DNA of 64,000 nt. Origin: Bacteroidota bacterium (GTDB lineage Bacteria; Bacteroidota; Bacteroidia; 2-12-FULL-35-15). Below the pieces are notes generated by a model, which was given only the letters and a program-made list of their open reading frames with translations, was not told the DNA's origin and did no database searches. Position numbers and translations under genes: made by a program. The stretch covers positions 1 through 64,000 of the forward strand of contig CANNHN010000002.1 in assembly GCA_947504725.1 (NCBI GenBank), given 5' to 3'. Below are positions 1 to 10,800 of the stretch, piece by piece. Position 1 is the stretch's first letter. Every line of letters starts with the position of its first letter.

Positions 1-3000
1 ACTCTGGTTGCAGTATTCGTACAACCGCTAGCTGTGCCAGTTACAGTATAAGTTGTTGTTCCTGCTGGAACAAAAGAAACGCCATTTGTTACTCCACCAC
101 TCCAAGTATAAGATGTTGCACCACCACCAGTTAATGTTACAGATTGTCCAGCACAAAGAGTTGTGCTTGTTGCATTAGCTGTTACTGTTGGTAAGGGATT
201 TACTGTAATTAATTGTGTTGAAGTATTAGTACAACTTCCTGAAGTTCCTGTTACAGTATACGTTGTTGTTGCAGCAGGAATAAACGCTATTCCATTTGTT
301 ACTCCACCGCTCCAAGTATAAGTGGATGCACCGCCTCCATTTAATGTAACAGCTTGCCCTGCACAAACTACTGTTGCAGTTGCGGATGCGGATACTGTGA
401 TACCGGATGTAATTGAAACTACAACTGTTGCAGAATTTGTACATCCCAAACTTGTTCCTATTACAGTGTAAGTTGAAGTAGAAATAGGAATGAATGGAAC
501 ACCATTACTAACGCCACTTGTCCATGTATAACTTGCTGCACCACCACCAGTAAGCGTCACCGAACCACCTGAACAAATAGTTGTTGAAGTAGCATTAGCT
601 GTTACTGAAGGGATTGAATTAACTATTATAGTTTGTGTTGATGTATTTGTTCCACAACCAGCAATTGTTCCTGTTACGGTATATGTACTCGTAGCAGTTG
701 GTACAAAAGCAACGCCATTTGTAATTCCACCTGTCCAAGAATATGTACTTGCACCAACTCCTGAAAGTGTAACGGATTGACCTTGACAAACGGTTGTTGA
801 TGATGCACTAACCGATACAGCGGGAACTGACGTAACATTTAAAACAAATGTATAAATTGTTGTTCCTCCGAAACCATCATTAGCAGTTATTGTAATGGTT
901 GTACTTCCTGTTTGTCCAACTACTGGTGTATATGTTGCTTGATAATTATTTCCACTTATATTGCTTACACTAATACTTGCATTCGCCAAGAGAGCTGTAT
1001 TGCTGCTACTAACTGTAAACGAAATCGCATCACCATCAGAATCTGTAATTGTAAATGGATTTGACGAAGTGCTATTCATACACATATTCATAACTGGAGC
1101 GGCAGAAGAAAAAACAGGAACAACATTGGAAAGCTGCTCAATTAAGCTTGTAGAATTAGGATAAGATCCCATTTTGGTTCCTGTCGTTCCGGAAAAATCA
1201 ACTTTCGTTACAAGAACATTTGTTGTAGATGTCCATTCGAACAAGGTACCATAATTCAAAATTCCTCCTTCTCTTGTTAGTCCATAATACTTTCCAGTAC
1301 TTCCTAAAAGCAATGTTCCTTTTGGAAATCCTCCAATCACCAAATCAAATTCTATTTTTGTAGTGAATACGTTTGAAACTGCATCCCAAGTAAATAAAAC
1401 ACCCGCACCATCAATGCCACCCATTTCTGTTAAACCATAAAATAATCCTGCATTATAAATTAAACTTCCTCTTGGAGAGCAACCACCTAATGTTGTTAGG
1501 TTGTATCTTTTTGTATAAACATTGGTTGCGGGGTTCCATTCAAAAATTACACCTACATTATTTGTTCCACCAGTGTATGTTAATCCATAAAATTTAGTTC
1601 CATTAAAAACTAAAGATCCATTTGGATTTCCACCATTAGTTGTACTGAAGTCAATTTTTTTCGTGTAAATATTTGATATGGGATCCCATTCAAAAATAAC
1701 TCCTAAACTATTTGCACCTCCCAAGTTTGTCAGACCATAAAACTTCGTTCCATTCAAAGTAAGTGAACCTAAAGGATTGGAGCCTGTTGATGAAGCAAGA
1801 TCAATTTTTTTAGTATAGGTATTTGTAGAAGCGTTCCATTCAAAAACAACTCCAACACCATTTGCTCCTCCAATACTGGTTAATCCATAAAATTTTCCGC
1901 TATAAAAAAGCAAATCTCCATTAGGTCTTCCTCCGCTGATACTATCAAAATCATATTTATTTGTATACGTGCCTGTTGATGGATTCCACTCAAAAATAAC
2001 TCCGTAATTATGAAGCCCGCCAGAACTTGTCATCCCATAATATTTTCCAGAATTAAAAACCAATGATCCATTTGGTTGATTTCCTGCAGTACTATTCAAT
2101 TCAACTTTTTTAGAGTAGGTATTTGAACTCGGATTCCATTTAAAAATCACACCATAATTATAAAGTCCACCTGAACTTGTTAAACCATAAAACATTCCGT
2201 TTGCATTCAACAAGGATCCATAAGGTGTTTTTCCAGTTGAAGAAGAGAGGTCAATTTTTTTAACATAAACATTTGTAGTTGGATTCCATTCAAAAACAAC
2301 GCCCAAGTCACTTGCCCCACCAGCTCTTGTTAGCCCATAAAAATTATTGTCTTTTAATACCAGCGAGCCTTGAGGGTAGGTGCCGTTTGTAACACTGAAG
2401 TCAATTTTTTTAGTATAAATATTAGTTGTAGGATTCCATTCAAAAATAACGCCCCTACTATTTACACCACCTGTATTGGTCATTCCATAAAATTTCCCAG
2501 AACTATACGCTAATTTTCCATAGGGATTTCTACCTGTAGAAGTAGCTAAATCTATTTTTTTGGTATACACATTTGTAACAGGATCCCATGTAAAAATCAC
2601 ACCACCATTACTTGCGCCACCTGTATATGCCAATCCATAAAACAAAGAACCATTTAATTCTAATGTTCCATATGGATTTGCACCATTTGCTGTTGTCAAA
2701 TCTACTTTTTGTATATAGATGTTTGTGATTGGATCCCACTCAAAAATCACTCCTTTATTATTTATACCCCCATTATATGTCATTCCATATAATTTACTTC
2801 CAAACAATGTTAGAGAACCTGCGGGAGAAGAACCAATTGTTGTACTTAAGTCGATTTTTTTTGTTAAAATATTTGTTACAGGATTCCACTCGAAAATTGT
2901 TCCTTTATTATTTACTCCACCCAAAGATGTCATTCCGTAGTATTTTCCAGAAAAATATGTTAACGAACCTTTTGGAAAACTTCCTGTTGATGAAGTTAAA

Positions 3001-3329
3001 TCAATCTTTTTGGTGTATACATTTGTTAATGTATCGTACTCAAAAATCACACCCGACAAATTTGATCCGCCCGAATACGTCATTCCATATAATTTACCAT
3101 TCCCTCCATCAACTAAGTCCGTCATATTAGGATTTGCACCTGGTGCAATGTTTTGAAAAGAATGATCCAAAACATGAGTGTTTGTAGAAGGAGTATAGTG
3201 AAAAACGGTTCCGAAATTAGATGAACTTCCTTCTGATGTTAATCCCCACAACTGAGGCGTATGTTGTGCGGGAAGCTTTAACGTAATTAAAGCGATAAAG
3301 ATAATAAATGCAAAAATCTTACTTTTCAT
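1..3329 (-). CDS. Large secreted GloVer-repeat / Ig-like protein, 3' end outside window
   Basis: An open frame runs without a stop from an ATG at 3329 to the window edge, giving 1109 residues with the C-terminus missing. It starts MKSKIFAFIIFIALITLK and a signal peptide ends near LPAQ. Residues about 60-715 are thirteen copies of a 50-residue unit with the pattern YGLT..GG.N..GVIFEW(D/N)P.TN.YTKKIDL, which matches the 'GloVer' (Gloeo_Verruco, TIGR03803) tandem repeat and probably forms beta-propeller blades. A cadherin-like segment follows (about 740-830). Then come at least four 70-residue Ig/PKD-like repeats containing VTANATSTT.C.GQSVTL.GGGA..YTW. Large Bacteroidota proteins of this kind usually end in a T9SS sorting domain, but here that would lie outside the window. 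The role is probably surface adhesion or binding, and the substrate is unknown. There is no close gene upstream, so it is probably transcribed alone. Confidence 0.85.
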   Translation of the reverse strand, partial: MKSKIFAFIIFIALITLKLPAQHTPQLWGLTSEGSSSNFGTVFHYTPSTNTHVLDHSFQNIAPGANPNMTDLVDGGNGKLYGMTYSGGSNLSGVIFEYDTLTNVYTKKIDLTSSTGSFPKGSLTYFSGKYYGMTSLGGVNNKGTIFEWNPVTNILTKKIDLSTTIGSSPAGSLTLFGSKLYGMTYNGGINNKGVIFEWDPITNIYIQKVDLTTANGANPYGTLELNGSLFYGLAYTGGASNGGVIFTWDPVTNVYTKKIDLATSTGRNPYGKLAYSSGKFYGMTNTGGVNSRGVIFEWNPTTNIYTKKIDFSVTNGTYPQGSLVLKDNNFYGLTRAGGASDLGVVFEWNPTTNVYVKKIDLSSSTGKTPYGSLLNANGMFYGLTSSGGLYNYGVIFKWNPSSNTYSKKVELNSTAGNQPNGSLVFNSGKYYGMTSSGGLHNYGVIFEWNPSTGTYTNKYDFDSISGGRPNGDLLFYSGKFYGLTSIGGANGVGVVFEWNASTNTYTKKIDLASSTGSNPLGSLTLNGTKFYGLTNLGGANSLGVIFEWDPISNIYTKKIDFSTTNGGNPNGSLVFNGTKFYGLTYTGGTNNVGVIFEWNPATNVYTKRYNLTTLGGCSPRGSLIYNAGLFYGLTEMGGIDGAGVLFTWDAVSNVFTTKIEFDLVIGGFPKGTLLLGSTGKYYGLTREGGILNYGTLFEWTSTTNVLVTKVDFSGTTGTKMGSYPNSTSLIEQLSNVVPVFSSAAPVMNMCMNSTSSNPFTITDSDGDAISFTVSSSNTALLANASISVSNISGNNYQATYTPVVGQTGSTTITITANDGFGGTTIYTFVLNVTSVPAVSVSASSTTVCQGQSVTLSGVGASTYSWTGGITNGVAFVPTATSTYTVTGTIAGCGTNTSTQTIIVNSIPSVTANATSTTICSGGSVTLTGGGAASYTWTSGVSNGVPFIPISTSTYTVIGTSLGCTNSATVVVSITSGITVSASATATVVCAGQAVTLNGGGASTYTWSGGVTNGIAFIPAATTTYTVTGTSGSCTNTSTQLITVNPLPTVTANATSTTLCAGQSVTLTGGGATSYTWSGGVTNGVSFVPAGTTTYTVTGTASGCTNTATR
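1195..3144 (-). repeat. Thirteen tandem 150-nt coding repeats (GloVer units)
   Basis: The anchor string tcaatttttttagtat and close variants recur near 1199, 1350, 1500, 1650, 1800, 1950, 2100, 2250, 2400, 2550, 2700, 2850 and 3000, a strict 150-nt period. Each unit encodes 50 residues. Copies differ at many synonymous sites but not in length. Boundaries are approximate. Confidence 0.85.
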
Positions 3330-3428
3330 TTTGGAGTAGTGAATGAATTTTTTTGCAAAAATAAGCTATTTATCTACTAAACTTCACGTTGATCAAGTGA
3401 TTTTTCAATAATATAATGTTAATATTAC

Positions 3429-3887
3429 CTAGACTGCAGGGGATAAAAGCATCTCAATATGGGGAATATTGTCTTCTAAGTACTCTTCTCCAGCAATTTC
3501 AAACCCAAAACCAGAATAAAATTTTAAAAGATAGCATTGTGCACCTATACGAATAGGGACTTTCCCGTATTCGTTTTTTATAAAATCAATCGACTTGTTC
3601 ATCAACTCTTTTCCTGCTCCTGTGCCTCTAACAATATTCGAACTTATGACTCTTCCAATTGAAACTTCCTTAAAAGAAATTCCGGGAGGAACAATCCGAG
3701 AATATACAACCAAATCTCCATTGGAATCAAAACCTGATAAGTGAACCGATTTTAAATCTTTTCCATCTGCATCTTGATAAGCACAATTTTGTTCAACACA
3801 AAAAACAGCCGACCGCAATTGCAATATCTTATACAATTCGGTTGTAGTTAACTCTTCAAACTTTTTTATTTGCCAATCTATTTTCAT
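3429..3887 (-). CDS. elaA: GNAT N-acetyltransferase, ElaA family
   Basis: The protein has 152 residues, the usual length for ElaA-type GNAT acetyltransferases. The N-terminus (MKIDWQIKKFEELTTTELYKILQLRSAVFCVEQNC) carries the ElaA signature 'LRSAVFVVEQ.C.Y.D.DG.D', and the acetyl-CoA-binding segment VISSNIVRGTGAGKELM lies near residues 79-95. It should transfer an acetyl group from acetyl-CoA to an amine, but the acceptor is unknown for this family. The ATG overlaps the stop of the upstream VanZ-like gene as ATGA (3884-3887), so translation is probably coupled. It is the last gene of the maeB-ruvA-sprA-gcvH run. Confidence 0.88.
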   Translation of the reverse strand: MKIDWQIKKFEELTTTELYKILQLRSAVFCVEQNCAYQDADGKDLKSVHLSGFDSNGDLVVYSRIVPPGISFKEVSIGRVISSNIVRGTGAGKELMNKSIDFIKNEYGKVPIRIGAQCYLLKFYSGFGFEIAGEEYLEDNIPHIEMLLSPAV

Positions 3888-4279
3888 TTCATGAATTTAA
3901 TCAAAATATTTTTCTCTGTCCAATGATACAAAAATAATCCCACCAAACATCCAAAACTGTTTGCAACAAAATCATAGATGTCGGCACTACGTTCTTCAAA
4001 AACCGCACTCTGCATCAATTCTAAAAACCCTCCATACGTGACACAAATCAATAAAGAAATTACTCTAGATGATTTTCTGATATTTTCAAACGTTGTTTGC
4101 AGTAAAAATCCTCTGATAGTTAAAACTATTAAAACAAAAAATATTCCGGCATGAACAAACTTATCAAAACTCAATAATTCTAAAAACGAAATATGCGGAA
4201 TGTCCCGTCCAGGAATTCCGCATAATACTAGAATGAGTAATGCCCAAAGCATTGCCCATTTCATATATTTCAAAAACAT
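3884..4279 (-). CDS. VanZ-like membrane protein
   Basis: A 131-residue protein with four predicted membrane helices (about residues 5-22, 38-58, 75-92 and 103-121). It has the VanZ-like pattern of an early P.....P..I.FLELLSFDKFVHAGIFFVL segment and a late ERSADIYDFVANSFGCLVG segment. VanZ-like proteins are small integral inner-membrane proteins. The founder gives low-level teicoplanin resistance, but most chromosomal homologues have no proven role. It lies 4 nt downstream of gcvH and overlaps elaA by 4 nt. As I recall, a vanZ-like gene next to gcvH and sprA is a recurring arrangement in Bacteroidota. Confidence 0.82.
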   Translation of the reverse strand: MFLKYMKWAMLWALLILVLCGIPGRDIPHISFLELLSFDKFVHAGIFFVLIVLTIRGFLLQTTFENIRKSSRVISLLICVTYGGFLELMQSAVFEERSADIYDFVANSFGCLVGLFLYHWTEKNILIKFMK

Positions 4280-4283
4280 GAGG

Positions 4284-4664
4284 TTATTGTCCGATCAAGG
4301 CTTTATAATCAGCAGCACTCATTAAAGCATTTGCTTCTGAAGCGTCTTTCATCTCTACTTTAATCATCCAACCCGCTCCGTAAGGATCTTTATTCACCGA
4401 TTCTGGATTTGTATCCAACCCTTTATTTACTTCTGCTACTTTTCCTGATATTGGCATAAACAAATCAGAAACAGTTTTAACTGCTTCTACAGTTCCAAAT
4501 ATTTCTTCATGTGCTAAATCTTCGCCTTCTGTAGTAATATCTACATAAACGATATCACCTAACTCGCCTTGAGCAAATTCTGTAATTCCGATAACGGCAA
4601 CATTCCCTTCTACACGAATCCACTCGTGATCTTTTGTGTATTTTAAATTTTCTGGAAAATTCAT
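4284..4664 (-). CDS. gcvH: Glycine cleavage system H protein
   Basis: GcvH is the lipoylated carrier that shuttles the aminomethyl group between the P, T and L proteins of the glycine cleavage system. The frame extends upstream to 4787, but the first 41 codons run into a dispersed hairpin repeat and are unlike the family. I therefore use the ATG at 4664, giving the canonical 126 residues starting [20 protein letters not shown]. The lipoyl-lysine motif [11 protein letters not shown] places the modified lysine at about residue 63. The usual GDIVYVD segment and the C-terminal GWMIKVEM segment are present. The other glycine cleavage genes are not nearby. The sprA link is positional rather than metabolic. 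Confidence 0.96.
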   Translation of the reverse strand: MNFPENLKYTKDHEWIRVEGNVAVIGITEFAQGELGDIVYVDITTEGEDLAHEEIFGTVEAVKTVSDLFMPISGKVAEVNKGLDTNPESVNKDPYGAGWMIKVEMKDASEANALMSAADYKALIGQ

Positions 4665-4761
4665 CTGTTTAGTGTTTTTATAATTGAAGCACAAATTTAT
4701 AGTTAATTCTATAAGTTTGATTGTTTTTTTTATAATTATTTCCGAAGAAAATGGCCCCTTT

Positions 4762-4858
4762 GAAACCGTCATCCCGTGCCACGACACGGGATCTCATAAA
4801 TGTGAGGACGGCTTCTAAATAAGCAGATACCGTGTCGGAGCACGGTATGACACTATCC
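4762..4858. repeat. Two tandem hairpins of a dispersed intergenic repeat
   Basis: Two perfect 8-bp stem-loops lie about 45 nt apart in the 196-nt gap between sprA and gcvH: atcccgtg-ccacga-cacgggat near 4771-4792 and ataccgtg-tcggag-cacggtat near 4828-4849. The second begins about 12 nt past the sprA stop codon. They could act as an mRNA processing or stabilising element, or as a weak terminator lacking a U-run. Confidence 0.7.
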
Positions 4859-4860
4859 GC

Positions 4861-7800
4861 TTAATTCGCCAAAGTCAATCGTAAACTCACCCCTGCATTT
4901 GTGTTCGCTGTTGGGAAAGAGTTTGACAATACCGGTCTGTTCATAATTCTATCATAAAACAAACGAATATTTATCTTTTCACTAATCACATAGTCAGCTG
5001 AAACTTTTATTGAAATAATGTTTGTTCCTGCTGTTGATTGACTTACCTCTTCAACAATTCGCCTAATAACAGTCTCATTTTTACGAAACGACAAATCCAC
5101 TTTTAAGTTCAAGTCACTTTTAATTGGTTTCCCTTTTATTTGTGCTTTACCAAGCGGCAAATTCGGGATACGATATCCTAATCCACCCACAATTTCTTGT
5201 CCAGCAACCTCTGTTATTGTTTTGCTAGTTAAACCCAAAGATAAATTTCGATCCTTTTTAAATTCAAAACTTACCAAAATACTATTCTTTAATGTCATAT
5301 CTAATTTGATAAGTGGACTCCATTGTTCAGATATAGAAACTGAACTGATTAAATCTCTCGATAAAAAATTAGCATTTCCAGGAATCGATGATACAATTTC
5401 TCTGATGCTTGTAAAATCATCGTCAGCAACATCATTGTCAATCCACAACAAGTTAGTTGTATAACCTCCAACATTGTATGACGAACGATATGCATGACTT
5501 AATGTAAACGATTTAAAATATTTTTTAATCTTTTCCATTTTTGATAATCCGTCATACGTTACTCTCCAATTTGGTTTTGGAATTTTCGGGAAATTATCCA
5601 ACGTAACATTGTTAGGATTAGTTCCGCCATAAGCCGCCAAGAACGCTGGGATCAGGACATCTTGAGAGGTAGCATTATATCCTTCAGCAAAACCATTAAT
5701 AGTACCGTTCGATGCAGGATTTTCTCCTCTGCGCGCAGAAACACTTGCTCTAGCATCCAGAAACTTCTGGAAGGTTACTTCTCCATCTTTCACAAAAGAA
5801 GTTTTGTATGACATAAATGACATACTGAAATTACCCGTTTCCATCGGAAGCTTTCCTACAAAATGATCCACATACTTCCCTGGTCCGATACTATCGTGAG
5901 GCGTCCATCTAAAAAACTCACTATTACTTTTTGCTTGTGTACGTGTTGCCGTTAATTCAATTTTTAAATCGGGTAAAGGCTCTAAGTTGGCTCGAATATT
6001 TAAATTTTGGCTTTGTGTTTTTGTATAAGGTGTGTTGAGCGACTGCGTTTTAACTAACCAATCTTTGTCGATTGCTTGATCACGAATATCTCTTTGACTA
6101 CCAAAAACAAAACCCGCTGTTGGACCCTGGAAATTCTTATCCATTCCAAGCATATTTGTTGCTTGTCCATAGCCGGACAAGATGGTTCCTTTTGTGGTGG
6201 AATATGTGATTGTAACCGTTTTTACTGACATGATAATTCTAGCTACATACTCTAAAATTTGGAGTTTTTCTTCTTTCGCTTTTTTAGTAGAATCTGAAAT
6301 TTGTTGAGGCGTTTTTGGAACGCCAGGTTTTGTAATTGCGCTTGCTTTTCCTTTGTTTGATTTATTATTTTTGGCGTTGATTTTTTTGAAGTATGGAATT
6401 TTATTGTACAACGTAATCATATTCAATTGCCCGTTCCAATTCATCGACTCAGAATTTCGAATTGTATTCCCTAAAGTATCGGCATTGAACGGAGCTCTTT
6501 CCCAACCATACGTACCACCATATCTAACGGATGCAGATGTAAAATCTAACAATGGAATTTTATTAATTGGAATCGTATAATTAACCCCAACTTGTTGCTG
6601 AAACTGTGTTGTTTTTCCACCTCTCCAAAAATTTTCTCTCAACGTATCTTTTTTCTCACCTGTATCAATTTCTCCTTGTGGCTCTAATATTCGAGCATCG
6701 TTACTTGCTGTATAATCAAGTTTTAAAGCTTTTGTGATATCGTATTTAAATTCATACGTACGACCCATCGTAAATCGTTTGTTGAATGTTGGAATAATAA
6801 TCAAGTCGCCACCCGTTGTATTTCTATTTTTTGAAGTTGCAAAATCTCTATCCACATCTGTACCAAAACCAATTTTGTTTGGCATCAAATAAAAATTTAT
6901 GTCTTTAATCAATTGTAAATACTTATGTTGAAATATTTTTGTTTTCGCAAATGGTTTGTAATTCTTAGGTGTTGGAGCAAAACTATAAACCAATCCACCG
7001 CGGTAATTCCGCTGTGTATTGTATTCAATATTCACATCACGTTTATACTGTTCGTTGTATGAATATGTAGCCGCCCAATTTTCCACATCATAAATACGAC
7101 TCTTCTTGGAATTTTTTCCTTTATCTTTTTTAACATTTGTAAAATTAATACTTCTTCGTTTTGTATAATCCTGCGTTACATGTTTAAGCGAGTCACGAAC
7201 ATTTTTGGGAACGGACGCATCATTTAATGCTGGTGCTAATAAGATATCTGGATCTAAAGGATTGTATTGAGGTGTAATAAATGTTTCGGAATAACCTACA
7301 TACATTGGAATGCGGATGTTATATTGCTCTGGTAAGAATTTCCCTAATTCCAAACTTGTTGAAAGATCGTATTGTTTTAAGGTCGCTCTTTTTCTTTCTT
7401 GAATTTTATTTTCGACACTACCAAAACCAGGGGTATAAATATTTCCAGACAAAGATATATTTCCAAAATCGGCCAGCTTAGCTGTTAATCGAGCTGTAGA
7501 AGCCCAACCACCTTTTTCATCAAAATCACTTAAACGCAATTCGTTTACCCAAATCTGTGCACATTTTGGCAACCCATCATCTGTATCAGAAGGACCATCA
7601 CGTTTTGGATTTCGTACACCAACCATCATTGTCTTCACAGCACTTAAATTCGGATTCCCTTTTATCGTAATTATTCTCGAACCATCTGGCACTTGATATT
7701 CGCTGGTAAGTGTTACGCTTCCACCATTAAACAGGTCGATGTTTCTTTTTTGCTTTGCCGCTTGCAGTTTTTCAAACTCCAAAACCATTTCATTAGCCTC

Positions 7801-10800
7801 AGGCCAAACTCTGAATTGGTCATCAGTATTAGACCCATTGTAATATCCAGGAGCAGTTACTTTTAATGGAATAGCATATTCATAATAGTTGTCAGTAAAA
7901 TCTGTTCCCAAACGAACAAAAACATATAAATCATCATTATACAAAGGATCTGCTGTATTTGCTGATGCTTCAGCATGAAGATACATTTTCAACTTTTTGT
8001 ACTGGCGCACATCTAACTCAGTTGTTTTGTATGCAGCACGTGCAGTACCATCTTCCAAATTACAAACCGATAACGACATTGCTTGCTCATTCAAAGCAAC
8101 CAAATTTGCCGAACCGGTATTTATCTCTCTATCAATATTGGGAGGTAAAACATAATTTACTGGTTGTTTGCTTCCATCTTCTTCAATATTAACAGCTCCA
8201 ATATCAAACTGAGTACTTGGATCATCATCTGGCTGATACAATCCAGGTAGCAATAAATCAAATCCATATTTTCTCCAATCGTTACGAACCAATTCTAATT
8301 TTGCAAAACGCAAAGTAATTGGATTGTCGCAACCTTTAATGAACATACGGATAAAACGAATGGACTGAAAGTTATCAATAGAGCCAACTCGAAGGGCATT
8401 CGGATCTTTAATAGGAATTTTAAATTGATACCACGTTATTGGCTTAGAAGTTCCGTCTTTAATATTTTGCCCCGTTGTTTGGTATACATTTGTAATATAA
8501 TTTGTTCCAACACCACCAGCAAAATCACTCGGCTTTAAACCAACTTTGTACTGGTAATAACTTTCAACTGTACTTAAGTTGTTGTCGCGATTAATATCTT
8601 CAATGTTGGGCAACGTTGTAGCTTGTGTAGGAAAAGCACCAGAACTAACAGCAGAGTTCCCCTCTAAACCATTAAATTTTTTATAGCGCTCAACGGTTTT
8701 AATATTTGCTGCATCATACCCACCATCTCTAAAATATTTATAATCATCTCCCGATGGATCTATGCTCACAACTGATTGTTGTAAAGGCGTAAGTGTACTC
8801 AAATATCCATTAAAATGAGTTTGTTCTTGTGCAACGTTCAATCCATCTAATCCAATATCCTGAAATGGTCTATCCCCTTCTTCACTGTTGAAAGCGTTTA
8901 CCAAGGGCTGAATCAATCCAACATACCCCCATGCTGTTGTATCTATTGGCACGTTGTTACCATTGTTTTGAGCAGCCGTACTTGGAGCAGGCAAAACATT
9001 TTCAGCGCTTTTAAATCCATCTCTCAAAACATCTTCCGAAATGTTTCCAATGTCGAAATAAAGTTCCCCTGTTGTACTTGGATTCACAACATCAGAGTTG
9101 AAAGGGTCCATGACCCAAAACTGAATGAACTCAATGTTTGCTGCCTCAAAATCATTGGTACTAATACTACGCATAATACCGCCCCAACGGCTCGTAGGAT
9201 TATTTAAATTTCCATTTACATCTAATCCGGAAGAATAAGGAGAAGGTACACCATCGTAATTGTATTGGCCACGCTCACTTGGATAAAATGATAAATCCAA
9301 TGTTGTTAAAATTATCGGTGTGCCTGATGAAGAAGGTTTATTCGGGAAAACTTCTGTTTCTGGAATTTCACGTGCAAAATTATTTGACATGTCTGTTGTA
9401 TTAATATTGCTAGGAGTAACACCAGATTGCACACGTTGAAACATCGGATCGATGTGATACCAATTTAATTTTGCTCTATTAAATCCATTTGCTGTGTCGT
9501 TTGACAGCCCCCCTTCGGGAAACATTCCCGCAGTTGTTTGTCCTTGTGGAGTACTTGCTAAACTCCATGCACTTTGCGCTTGCAAAGCAATTTCCGACTG
9601 ACTTCCTTCAAAATCATCGATGTATGAATTACCCGCCTTTCCGATTGCTTTGCTATGACCAGGAATTAAATAAGCAAATTCTCCAGCAGCTGTAATGGTA
9701 CTCACCTCTTTGGTTTCGATGAAAGGAATTTTATCAACTAAGCGTGTTAAAAAAGGAGCTTCTGTTCTGTAGTTTGCATCAAATCCAAGAATTGTATTTG
9801 AAATCGGTTCATCACCAATATTTACTTTTTTAGTAAGTGGTCGTTCTGTTAAATTTAAAACGGTCGCTCCAATTGTAAAATCTTTATTGATTCGGTAATC
9901 GAGGTGAGTCCCGAACAATGTTTTTTGCTGAATGGCAAAGAGTGCGTTACTTTCCAAAGAAATTTTGATGGGTGTTCCTGAATTTAAAATTCCTTCATCA
10001 ATAATTTTAACGCGACCCAAAGTATAATCAACGGTATATTGTACGTTCTCTTGCAAAACAATTCCACCTGCTGTAACAGTTACAGAACCTTGCGGAACGT
10101 TAGGCGCGCCTAAAGAAATTTCGGAGCCTCCTGAGCCTTTGTAAGAACCTTTTAATTTGAAACGATTTAAATTTGCAAATACATTTCGAGCAGAAGTAAT
10201 CGTTGAATCATACAATGGATCAAACACATAAGTATTTGCTTCCAAAGGATCACAACCGGCAGCTGTCCCTAAAAATTTTTGTCGCAAATGATCTCCTAAA
10301 GGTTCCACAACAGGAAATACAACACGACCATTGGTTGAATTAATTGTTACACCATCAATAAAATCGAATGCTCCATCTGCAATCTGATCGCTTTGTTGAT
10401 TTAATCGATCGACATTTAATACTTGAATTAATGGTTTTGCTTTGATGTTTGTTTGGCAATCATTCACAGGCAAATAATTAATATCTGTTCCGGTGATTGC
10501 ATTTGTATAAAAAACTTCCAGTTTGAAATCTTGTGCATTCACTTGATAAGCTCCTATGGAATAAATATTTTTCATCATCAAATCCCACATTGGATGTTTT
10601 GTATTTACAGCTGAGCTCTTCAACATTTTTGTGAATAAGGCATCCGGAGAGCTTATTCCATCTGTAGACAATTCACCTACTTTGTAAACAGCTCCATTGT
10701 AAGTATACTCATAGGCTACTGAAAGAATTTGATCAGGATTTAATTGTTGGTTTAAGGATACATATCCCAATCGTGCATTAACAGTATATTCCGATGCCTG

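Noticed and set aside
2719-3130. Plus-strand open frames of 73 and 133 codons
   Set aside because: They are antisense to the GloVer repeat gene and show the same 50-codon periodicity in a non-coding frame.
1195-3144. CRISPR-like spaced repeats
   Set aside because: The 150-nt period is coding, the units are contiguous and diverged, and there are no unique spacers or cas genes.
4665-4787. Longer N-terminus of gcvH
   Set aside because: The extra 41 codons run through a dispersed hairpin repeat and are unlike GcvH.
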